From Kofleriaceae bacterium (GTDB lineage Bacteria; Myxococcota_A; Polyangia; Haliangiales; Haliangiaceae): 34,794 nt of DNA. The notes beneath the pieces were generated by a model, which did no database searches, had not been told where the DNA came from, and saw only the letters and a program-made list of their open reading frames with translations. How positions within the stretch are numbered: the stretch's first letter is position 1; every line of letters begins with the position of its first letter. The position numbers and the translations under genes are program-made. The stretch is taken from assembly GCA_022842285.1 (NCBI GenBank), contig JALHPV010000042.1:1-34794 (forward strand), in the 5' to 3' direction. Shown here piece by piece: positions 24,958 through 31,674 of the stretch.

Positions 24958-26094
24958 ATGCACGCGTCGACGATGATCCGACGCACGCGTGTCGAGATCG
25001 ACCTCGCCGCGATCGTCGGCAACGCGCGGCGAGTTCGCGCGCTGACGCAGGCCGAGGTCTACGCGGTGGTGAAGGCCGATGGCTACGGGCACGGCGCGAT
25101 CACGGTCGCGCAGGCTCTCGCCAAGGCGAACGCCGCGGCGGGCTTCGCCGTCAGCCTGGTCGAGGAGGGCGTGGCCCTGCGCGACGCGGGGATCACGCTG
25201 CCGATCCTCGTGATGGGGCCGTCGCAGCACGGTGGCGAAGACGACATGGTCGGCACCCACCTGACCCCGGTCGTGTCGAGCGAGGATGACCTCGCCGCGC
25301 TGGTGCCCATCGCGCAGCGACGGGGTCCGTTCGAGGCGCACCTGAAGGTCGACACGGGCATGAACCGGCTCGGCGCGACGCCCGCCCAAGCCCCGAGCCT
25401 CGCGCGCGCCGCGGCCGACGCTGGCATTCGCATCGTCGGCCTCATGACGCACTTCGCGTGCGCGGACAGCGACGACCCCGCCGACCTCTCGTCGATGACC
25501 CGCGAGCAGCTGCGGCGCTTCCGCGACGTCGATCGTGCCGTGACCGCGACGGGGGCGCCGATCCGCATGCGTCATGCGGCGAACTCCAGCGGCGCCCTGT
25601 GGTTCCCCGAGGCGCGCTTCGACCTCGTGCGCACGGGCATCGCGATCTACGGCAACGGGCGCTGGCCCGATGGCCAGACTCCGACGCAGGCGATGCGCCT
25701 CGTCACGGAGGTCACGCAGGTCCGCGACATCGCGGAGGGCGACTCCGTCGGCTACGGCGCGACGTGGCGTGCGCCCCGGCGCAGTCGCGTCGCGGTGCTG
25801 CCCCTCGGTTACGCCGATGGCTTGCCGCGCCGGGCGACGGGAAACGCCCACGCCATCATTCGTGGACGACGTATGCCGTTGGTCGGGCTCGTCAGCATGG
25901 ATATCGTCATCGCCGACGTGACCGATCTGCCCGACGTCCAGATCGGAGACCCGGCGGTGCTGCTCGGCCGTGCGGCCGGCGGCGATGCGATCAGCGTGGC
26001 CGAGTACGGCGCGTGGTCGGGACTCTCCGAGTACGAGGTCACGTGCGGGATGTCCAAGCGCGTGCCCCGCACGTACGTCGGAGACGCCCCGTGA
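24958..26094 (+). CDS. alr: Alanine racemase
   Basis: Interconverts L- and D-alanine with PLP, supplying D-Ala for peptidoglycan. 378 residues, the usual length. Lys39 in AVVKADGYGHGA forms the Schiff base; Tyr266 in VGYGATWRAP is the second catalytic base; LKVDTGMNRLGATPAQ, GLMTHFACAD, VLPLGYADGLPR and GLVSMDIVIADVTD are family landmarks. ATG 24958 is used; ATG 24973 (IRRTRVEIDLAAI) is equally plausible. The stop overlaps a GTG (GTGA) that opens the first micro-ORF of the repeat region, leading into mlaE. No signal peptide, so cytoplasmic. Confidence 0.95.
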   Translation: MHASTMIRRTRVEIDLAAIVGNARRVRALTQAEVYAVVKADGYGHGAITVAQALAKANAAAGFAVSLVEEGVALRDAGITLPILVMGPSQHGGEDDMVGTHLTPVVSSEDDLAALVPIAQRRGPFEAHLKVDTGMNRLGATPAQAPSLARAAADAGIRIVGLMTHFACADSDDPADLSSMTREQLRRFRDVDRAVTATGAPIRMRHAANSSGALWFPEARFDLVRTGIAIYGNGRWPDGQTPTQAMRLVTEVTQVRDIAEGDSVGYGATWRAPRRSRVAVLPLGYADGLPRRATGNAHAIIRGRRMPLVGLVSMDIVIADVTDLPDVQIGDPAVLLGRAAGGDAISVAEYGAWSGLSEYEVTCGMSKRVPRTYVGDAP

Positions 26095-26171
26095 GCGAAG
26101 CGAACACTCCGTATAGCCGAGCGCTTCGCGAGGCGATGGGCGGGACCGTCGCCGTGGCGAGGGTCCCGTGA
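26091..26171 (+). CDS. Micro-ORF 1 in the alr-mlaE repeat
   Basis: 26 codons from GTG 26091, overlapping the alr stop by GTGA and ending with TGA that overlaps the next GTG (26168). It encodes MSEANTPYSRALREAM followed by GGTVAVARVP. Its first four codons, GTG AGC GAA GCG, are the same as those of micro-ORF 2 and mlaE. It may serve only to hand ribosomes on; a functional peptide is not implied. Confidence 0.4.
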   Translation: MSEANTPYSRALREAMGGTVAVARVP

Positions 26172-26224
26172 GCGAAGCGAACACTCCGTATAGCCGAGCG
26201 CTTCGCGAGGCGAGGGTCCCGTGA
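26168..26224 (+). CDS. Micro-ORF 2 in the alr-mlaE repeat
   Basis: 18 codons (MSEANTPYSRALREARVP) from GTG 26168, with GTGA overlaps at both ends: with micro-ORF 1 upstream and with mlaE downstream. It shares its first 15 codons with micro-ORF 1 and lacks the segment between. Coding status depends on whether ribosomes actually reinitiate here. Confidence 0.4.
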   Translation: MSEANTPYSRALREARVP

Positions 26225-27162
26225 GCGAAGCGCCGCCGCCGCCGCCGCCCGGCGAGACGAAGCCCGGCATGGGCGTGAGCGAGGTCTCGCATACGAAGCG
26301 CAAGGTCCCGCAGCCCTACCTGCAGGCCGCGGCGCCAGAGAAGAAGGTCACGGTCCCCGGTGCGCTCTGGCAGGGCGTGAAGGACACGGGGGCGCCGGTG
26401 CAGCGCTTCCTCGACATGTTCGGCGGGCACATGATCATGATGGCCAAGTCGCTGGCGTGGCTGCCGCGCCGGCCCTACCGCCCGAAGAACTACCTGGAGG
26501 CGGCCGAGTACATCGGCTTCGGCAGCCTGCCGATCGTCTTGCTCGTGGGCTTCTTCACGGGCGCCGTCATGTCGCTGCAGTCGATCTTCGCCTTCAAGGC
26601 GTTCGACCTCGAGTCGTTCTCGGGCGGCGTCACCGCCAAGGCGATCGCGAGCGAGCTCGGCCCCGTGCTCACGTCACTCATGCTCTCCGGTCGTGCGGGC
26701 GCGGGCATCGCGACGGAGCTCGGCACGATGCGCATCTCCGAGCAGATCGACGCGCTCGAATCGATGGCCGTCAATCCGCTCCAGTACCTCGTGTTGCCTC
26801 GTCTCGTCGCGGCGACGATCGTCACGCCCATCCTCGGCCTCCTGTTCTTCTGCATCGGCATGGGCGGTGCCTGGCTCGTCGCGATCATCCTCTACGACGT
26901 GCCCCAGGGGCAGTGGGTCGCGAACCTACGCAACATCACCGCGCCCATCGACGTGGTGCAGGGCATGATCAAGTGCGCCTTCTTCGGCTTCATGGTCACC
27001 CTCATCGGCTGCTATCAGGGCTTCAACGCCCAGGGCGGCGGTCGTGGCGTCGGCATCGGCACCACTCGCGCCGTCGTGCTCGGCAGCGTCTCGACGCTCA
27101 TCCTCGACTACTTCCTCAGCGACATCCTGCTGTCGATCTTTGGGTCGGGACGGGGCGGCTGA
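26221..27162 (+). CDS. mlaE: MlaE-family ABC transporter permease
   Basis: Inner-membrane permease of the Mla/MCE phospholipid transporter, 313 residues. A hydrophilic, Pro-rich N-terminal extension (about 1-80) precedes the conserved core: YLEAAEYIGFGSLPIVLLVG, FTGAVMSLQS, ELGPVLTSLMLSGRAGAGIA, ELGTMRISEQIDALESMAVN (the EQ-loop contacting the ATPase), LVLPRLVAATIVTPIL, and IKCAFFGFMVTLIGCYQGFN. Five or so membrane segments. The GTG start lies in the third copy of the repeat sequence and has no other obvious ribosome-binding site. ATG 26270 inside the extension is a possible alternative. The stop overlaps mlaF by one base. Confidence 0.9.
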   Translation: MSEAPPPPPPGETKPGMGVSEVSHTKRKVPQPYLQAAAPEKKVTVPGALWQGVKDTGAPVQRFLDMFGGHMIMMAKSLAWLPRRPYRPKNYLEAAEYIGFGSLPIVLLVGFFTGAVMSLQSIFAFKAFDLESFSGGVTAKAIASELGPVLTSLMLSGRAGAGIATELGTMRISEQIDALESMAVNPLQYLVLPRLVAATIVTPILGLLFFCIGMGGAWLVAIILYDVPQGQWVANLRNITAPIDVVQGMIKCAFFGFMVTLIGCYQGFNAQGGGRGVGIGTTRAVVLGSVSTLILDYFLSDILLSIFGSGRGG

Positions 27163-28034
27163 TGCGTACGTCCGAGATCATCGGTGATAGCCCGGCGGAC
27201 CAGAAGGACCCCCGCTGGCACATCCGTGTGCGGGGTCTCACGAAGAGCTTCGGCCCGCACCTGGTCCTGAAGGACGTCGACCTCGATCTCGAGCGCGGCA
27301 AGGTCAACGTGATCCTCGGCGCATCCGGCGCGGGCAAGAGTGTGCTCATCAAGCACTTCATGTGCCTCCTGCGACCGGACAAAGGTCACATCTATGTGGA
27401 CGGCACGGACGTGCTCTCGTTGTCGCCCAAGCAGCTGTCGTTGTTCCGGCGCAAGTTCGGTCTCGTGTTCCAGTTCGCGGCCCTCTTCGACTCCCTCACC
27501 GTCGAGGAGAACTGCGCCTTTCCGCTGAAGGAGCACACGAAGAAGAGCACCAGCGAGATTCGCGACGTCGTGAACGACAAGCTCGTCGCGCTCGGCCTCG
27601 ATGGTACGCAGAAGAAGTACCCGGGCGAGCTGTCGGGCGGCATGCGCAAGCGCGTCGGCCTGGCGCGTGCACTCGTGCTCGAACCCGAGATCCTCATGTA
27701 TGACGAACCGACAACCGGCCTCGATCCCCTGGCCACTCGGAACGTCGACGAGATGATCCTCGATACGTGCCAGCGGTATAACGTCACCTCCGTGGTCATC
27801 TCGCACGACATGGCATCCGTGTTCCGCATCGCGGACCGGATCGCGATGTTGCACGACAAGAAGATCCTCGAAGCCGGCCCCGCCGCCATGATCGCGAAGA
27901 GCCAGCAGCCGTTCGTCTACGACTTCCTGCACGCGTCCGGCGTGTCGGCCATCGATGGCGGGCGGACGCCCGACAGCAGCCACGCCGCAGGGCATGGCGG
28001 TTCGATCGACAAGCTCGGGGGCGATCCGACGTGA
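27162..28034 (+). CDS. mlaF: MlaF-family ABC transporter ATPase
   Basis: 290 residues. Walker A GASGAGKS at 53-60, Q-loop VFQFAALFDSLTVEEN, signature LSGGM at 157-161, Walker B ILMYDEP at 177-183 with catalytic Glu182, and the H-loop VVISHDM. The AALFDSLTV segment is typical of Mla/Ttg2A ATPases. The C-terminal ~35 residues (GGRTPDSSHAAGHGGSID) are a flexible tail. ATG 27162 shares its A with the mlaE stop; the mlaF stop overlaps the mlaD GTG (GTGA). It energises lipid movement together with MlaE. Confidence 0.93.
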   Translation: MRTSEIIGDSPADQKDPRWHIRVRGLTKSFGPHLVLKDVDLDLERGKVNVILGASGAGKSVLIKHFMCLLRPDKGHIYVDGTDVLSLSPKQLSLFRRKFGLVFQFAALFDSLTVEENCAFPLKEHTKKSTSEIRDVVNDKLVALGLDGTQKKYPGELSGGMRKRVGLARALVLEPEILMYDEPTTGLDPLATRNVDEMILDTCQRYNVTSVVISHDMASVFRIADRIAMLHDKKILEAGPAAMIAKSQQPFVYDFLHASGVSAIDGGRTPDSSHAAGHGGSIDKLGGDPT

Positions 28035-29659
28035 AGGCCCTCTCGGCGGGCGTACGCGTCGCCATTCTGTTCCTGCTGGTCGCGGTCGGCGGTTACCTGG
28101 TCTGGAAGAACCTCGGGCAGGATCCGGCCGGCGCGGACAACTACATCCTTTACGCACGCTTTCGCGATGCGTCCGGTCTGCCGAAGGGCAGCAAGGTCGT
28201 CGTCGCCGGCTTGCCGCAGGGCGAGGTGATCGACCTCTCCGTCGAGGGGCGCTACGCGAAGGTCACCTTCAAGGTGAACACGAAGGTGCGCGTGTGGTCG
28301 AGCGCCGTCGTGACGAAGAAGGCCGTCTCGCTCCTCGGCGACAACTATCTCGAGATCGATCCGGGCGAGGAAGTGAAGCAGATGCCGGACGGCACGAGCC
28401 GCACGTACACGCTGCTCGGCCCTGCATGTCCGACGTACGCCAGCGACGACAAGGACAAGCAGGCGGTCTGTCGCCAGATCCCGAACGTCGTCGAGGCCAC
28501 GACGCCCGATCAGCTCATGCACCGCATCGAGCAGACGCTGCCGAACGTCGATCGCGTCCTCGAGAGCGTGCGCGACCTCTCCGAGGACGTGCGCCGGATC
28601 GTGAACGGTCCGTTGCAGTCAGTGGCGACGCGGGTCGATGGCCTCGTGCAGCGCGAGGCCGGCACGGTCGCGCAGATCATCCAGCGCGCCGATCGCACGA
28701 TGGCGAACATCGAGCAGCTCACCAAGGATCTGCGCTCGATCGCGAACGAGTCGGATCCGAAGATCCAGGCGATCCTCACCAACCTCGATGCCGCGTCCGC
28801 AGAGGCCCGCGACGTCGTGGCCACGGCCAAGCGCGAGCTCGAGGAGACTGGCTCGACGGTCCGCGAGAAGCTCGATCAGCTCGATGGCGTGATCGGTAAC
28901 GCCGAGTCCATCACCGAGAAGATCGACACCGACAAGGGCACCCTCGGCCGGCTCGTGAACGATCCGGCGATCGCCGATAACGTCGAGTCGATCACCGAGG
29001 ATGCGAAGGGCTTCCTCGGGACGCTGTTCGGCCTCAAGGCCTACGTGGGGCTGCGCAGCGAGTACAACGTCTTCGCTGGCCTGATGCGGCACTACATCTC
29101 CGTCGAGCTGCACACGCGCCCGGACAAGTTCTATCTGATCGAGCTCGAGCGCGGTCCGCGCGGTGACTACCCGGACGTGACGCTGACGTTCGATCCGACG
29201 ATCGATCCGAACAACTGGGTCCGCCGCACGGTCATCCAGGACAAGATTCGCTTCACCTTCCAGTTCGCGAAGCGCTTCTCGTGGCTGACCCTGCGCTACG
29301 GCCTCAAGGAGTCGACGGGTGGCATCGGCGCCGACGTCGACGTGTTGACCTGGGGCGGCCACTCGCTGCGCTTCTCGGCCGACATCTTCGACGCCAACTT
29401 CGACCGGCTGCCGCGCATCAAGCTCTATGCCGCCTACGAGTTCTATCACCACCTCTACGTGCTGGCCGGCATCGACGAGGTGCTCAACTCGCCCGACGAG
29501 CTCCCCATCGTGACGGGCGGCTCGGGCGTGCCGATCCAGTTCGATACGTTCCGCTACGGGCGGGACATGTTCGCGGGCCTGATGCTGCGCTTCAACGACG
29601 AGGACCTCGCGGCTCTGCTCACCGTCGGCGGTTCGGCCCTCGGCGCCGCGACGGACTAG
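28031..29659 (+). CDS. mlaD: MlaD-family MCE protein with helical stalk and C-terminal strand-rich domain
   Basis: 542 residues, much longer than the E. coli protein (about 180). A membrane anchor (about 8-27) precedes one MCE domain (about 36-112: YARFRDASGLPKGSKVVVAG, VTKKAVSLLGDNYLEIDPGE). A small Cys-containing insert is followed by a long helical region (about 165-345) rich in heptad-like patterns (IEQTLPNVDRVLESVRDLSE, VVATAKRELEETGSTVREKL), probably a periplasm-spanning tube. The last ~195 residues are strand-rich (FQFAKRFSWLTLRYGLKEST, HSLRFSADIFDANFD, MFAGLMLRFNDEDLA). It binds and shuttles lipids between membranes. No mlaA, mlaB or mlaC is nearby. Confidence 0.88.
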   Translation: MKALSAGVRVAILFLLVAVGGYLVWKNLGQDPAGADNYILYARFRDASGLPKGSKVVVAGLPQGEVIDLSVEGRYAKVTFKVNTKVRVWSSAVVTKKAVSLLGDNYLEIDPGEEVKQMPDGTSRTYTLLGPACPTYASDDKDKQAVCRQIPNVVEATTPDQLMHRIEQTLPNVDRVLESVRDLSEDVRRIVNGPLQSVATRVDGLVQREAGTVAQIIQRADRTMANIEQLTKDLRSIANESDPKIQAILTNLDAASAEARDVVATAKRELEETGSTVREKLDQLDGVIGNAESITEKIDTDKGTLGRLVNDPAIADNVESITEDAKGFLGTLFGLKAYVGLRSEYNVFAGLMRHYISVELHTRPDKFYLIELERGPRGDYPDVTLTFDPTIDPNNWVRRTVIQDKIRFTFQFAKRFSWLTLRYGLKESTGGIGADVDVLTWGGHSLRFSADIFDANFDRLPRIKLYAAYEFYHHLYVLAGIDEVLNSPDELPIVTGGSGVPIQFDTFRYGRDMFAGLMLRFNDEDLAALLTVGGSALGAATD

Positions 29660-30195
29660 CGATCGTTCTGGATCCGGACCTTCGCGATCAGCTCGCGCAG
29701 CTCCGGGTCCTCGACGCTGCCGACCTCGCGCACGATCCGCTCGCGCGCTTCGATGGACGCGGGCGCGCGGGGGGGCGGGGGCGGCGGCGGCGGGCGCGGC
29801 TGGCGGCGGCGCGGATCGACGCGGGCCCCATCGGCGGCATTGCGGCCATCGCCCGAATCGCGGCGCGTGCGGCCGGCGAGGCGGAACTTCACGTCGTCGA
29901 ACATGCGCGGCTGCCCGAGGCGCGCCGTGAGATCGCGCACGAGCTGCGGGCGCAGCATGTTCAGCTCGTGGAGCCACGAGGACGTGGCCACCTCGACCCA
30001 GAGGATCCGGTCGGTGATGCCGTCCGCGCGCGTCTTCTCGGCGATCCGTGGGCCGACGAGCTCGGCCCACTGCGTGACGATCTGCCCGGCGCGGATGGCA
30101 CTCGTCAGCTTCAGCTGCTCGAGGAGCTCGTTGATCGCGATGCTCGCGGCGCGCATCTCCCGCGCGCGCCGCGGGCCGAACTTCTTCTTGATCAC
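29656..30195 (-). CDS. DciA-like DUF721 protein
   Basis: 179 residues from GTG 30195, whose TG is part of the TGA that ends the PilZ gene (GTGA overlap). The DUF721 domain covers about 15-110: SIAINELLEQLKL, VTQWAELVGPRIAEKTRADG, ILWVEVATSSWLHELNMLRP and QLVRDLTARLG. In bacteria without DnaC/DnaI, DciA-type proteins load the replicative helicase; whether this protein does so is inference from family. A poly-Pro linker (about 133-143) and a short C-terminal helix follow. Its stop and the mlaD stop share CTAG (29656-29659). Confidence 0.8.
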   Translation of the reverse strand: MIKKKFGPRRAREMRAASIAINELLEQLKLTSAIRAGQIVTQWAELVGPRIAEKTRADGITDRILWVEVATSSWLHELNMLRPQLVRDLTARLGQPRMFDDVKFRLAGRTRRDSGDGRNAADGARVDPRRRQPRPPPPPPPPRAPASIEARERIVREVGSVEDPELRELIAKVRIQNDR

Positions 30196-30812
30196 GACGC
30201 CCGGAGGCGACGCATCAGCTCGCGGAGACGGCGTTCGCCATCGCTGTCGCGGCTGACGAAGCGGATGCCGGTGCCGCCGGCGGGCGTGTGATACGAGACC
30301 TTGCTCGCGATCGCGATCGGAGCGGCTGCACCTGGCGGCAGCATCTCGACGGTGAGGTCTGTCTCGAGCGGCAGCGGCTGCGGGGTGGTGAGCAACGCCC
30401 CCCCGACGCCGATCTCCGAGATCTCGGACTCGATGTAGCTGGCGCTGTTCGCGAGGCGGTACTTCACGGCGACCGAGACGGGATGGCGCGGATGCCGGCG
30501 GCGCGGAACATCGGTCCGCTTCCCCTCGAAGACCTCGTGCAGGAACGTGAGCTTGGTCTGCTCGTCGCTCGCGATGTCGATCGTGGCGCCGGCACGGACG
30601 CGCATGCGGGGCAGGGCGGGGCGCCAGGTCTGCACGGTGCCGCGAATGAGCACCTTGTTCGGGAGCAGCTGCGACGCGACCTCGACGATCACGGGCTGCC
30701 CGGGCTCGACCTCGTCGGTCGTCGGCACGAAGACGGGGTCGGTGCAGGTCATTCCGGGCGCGAGCTCTCGCCACTCGTCCACCGACTTGATCCGCAGCTT
30801 CAAAATCACCAT
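30192..30812 (-). CDS. PilZ-domain protein
   Basis: 206 residues. The C-terminal PilZ barrel (about 104-206) shows the RxxxR c-di-GMP motif (Arg105 and Arg109 in RRRHPR) and an E-x-S-x-x-G strand (Glu130-Ser132-Gly135, usually D/N first), then GTGIRFV. The N-terminal ~95 residues form another beta-rich segment (PGQPVIVEVASQLLPNKVLI, VRAGATIDI) that may be a degenerate PilZ-like domain. No membrane segment, so a cytoplasmic c-di-GMP receptor is likely. The GTGA overlap with the DUF721 gene suggests linked expression. Upstream it is 87 bp from the mannosyltransferase stop. Confidence 0.85.
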   Translation of the reverse strand: MVILKLRIKSVDEWRELAPGMTCTDPVFVPTTDEVEPGQPVIVEVASQLLPNKVLIRGTVQTWRPALPRMRVRAGATIDIASDEQTKLTFLHEVFEGKRTDVPRRRHPRHPVSVAVKYRLANSASYIESEISEIGVGGALLTTPQPLPLETDLTVEMLPPGAAAPIAIASKVSYHTPAGGTGIRFVSRDSDGERRLRELMRRLRAS

Positions 30813-30899
30813 CGACCGCTGCTCAACGCTACCCCAGGCACCGACGGGTAGCCACCTGCGAAGATCACCCTCCCTGGGGCGTGGGCGGGTGTACGACGC

Positions 30900-31607
30900 T
30901 CAGCGCCGACCGAAACGTAGGCCCCACACCTTCGTGAGGGCCTCGAGGAAGATCTTGCGAGACATCTTCGACTGACCGACGCGGCGGTCGACGAAGATGA
31001 TCGGCGTCTCGACGATGCGCAGGCCCTTCTGGAGCGCCCGGTACTTCATCTCGATCTGGAAGCTGTAGCCGTTCGAGGTGATCGTCGCGAGGTTGATCGC
31101 CTCGAGGGCGGCGCGCCGCCAGCCGACGAAGCCAGCGGTGAGGTCGCGGACGTCGACGCCGAGTACGGTGCGGGCGTAGAGGCCTCCGCCCTGCGAGATG
31201 AGCTTGCGGCCCAGGCCCCAGTTCTCGGTACCGCCACCCGGGACGTAGCGCGAGCCGACCACCAGATCGGCGCCATCCTCGAGGAGGGCGTACATCTGGG
31301 GCAGGTACTTCGGGTCGTGGCTGCCGTCCGCATCCATCTCGAAGAGGTATTCGTAGCCGCGGGCCAGGCCCCAGCCGAAGCCCTCGACGTAGGCCGTGCC
31401 AAGGCCCAGCTTGCCGGCGCGGTGCATCACGTGGATGCGTGGTTCCGTGGCGGCGAGCTCGTCGAGGAGCTGGCCGGTGCCATCGGGGGAGTTGTCATCG
31501 ACGAACAGGAGCTCGACACCGGGCAACGCCGCCAGGAAGCGCTGCGCGATGTCACGGACGTTGTCGCGCTCGTTGTACGTCGGGACCACGATCAGCGACT
31601 GCGCCAT
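30900..31607 (-). CDS. Polyprenol monophosphomannose synthase-like GT2 glycosyltransferase
   Basis: 235 residues from ATG 31607 (MAQSLIVVPTYNERDN, the canonical GT2 start); an in-frame start at 31652 adds a doubtful 15 residues. Motifs: FVDDNSPDGT, GLGTAYVEGFGWG, MDADGSHDPKYLPQM with the metal-binding Asp92-x-Asp94, DLVVGSRYVPGG, DLTAGFVGWRRAAL, GYSFQIEMKYRA and IIFVDRRVGQSKMS. This is the soluble dolichyl-/polyprenyl-phosphate mannose synthase type, with no C-terminal membrane helices. It would make polyprenyl-phosphate-mannose for extracytoplasmic glycosylation. Divergent from the histidine kinase (67 bp apart). Confidence 0.88.
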   Translation of the reverse strand: MAQSLIVVPTYNERDNVRDIAQRFLAALPGVELLFVDDNSPDGTGQLLDELAATEPRIHVMHRAGKLGLGTAYVEGFGWGLARGYEYLFEMDADGSHDPKYLPQMYALLEDGADLVVGSRYVPGGGTENWGLGRKLISQGGGLYARTVLGVDVRDLTAGFVGWRRAALEAINLATITSNGYSFQIEMKYRALQKGLRIVETPIIFVDRRVGQSKMSRKIFLEALTKVWGLRFGRR

Positions 31608-31674
31608 CGGGCGCGGACCATACAGCCAAAGTCGCCCGAAGCGCGACGTCACACCCGCGCTATGCTCACCCTTC

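Larger units (their letters stand above)
26091..26232. repeat. Tandem palindromic repeat at the alr/mlaE junction
   Basis: A 46-bp unit occurs identically at 26091-26136 and 26168-26213 (period 77). A 24-bp piece also repeats at 26156-26179 and 26209-26232, so the 12 bases GTGAGCGAAGCG appear three times, the third being the start of mlaE. Each full unit holds an 8-bp inverted repeat, GCGAAGCG/CGCTTCGC (26095-26102 with 26122-26129, and 26172-26179 with 26199-26206), around a 19-base loop. This looks like a REP-like palindromic element inserted and amplified at a gene junction while keeping coupled starts and stops. Confidence 0.9.

Noticed and set aside
26091-26232. CRISPR-like array
   Set aside because: Only two full units plus a partial one, no regular unique spacers and no cas genes; the units start with a start codon coupled to the neighbouring gene.
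30832-30879. CCCCAGG/CCTGGGG dyad between the PilZ and mannosyltransferase genes as a terminator
   Set aside because: Loop of 34 bases and no T-run; not convincing.
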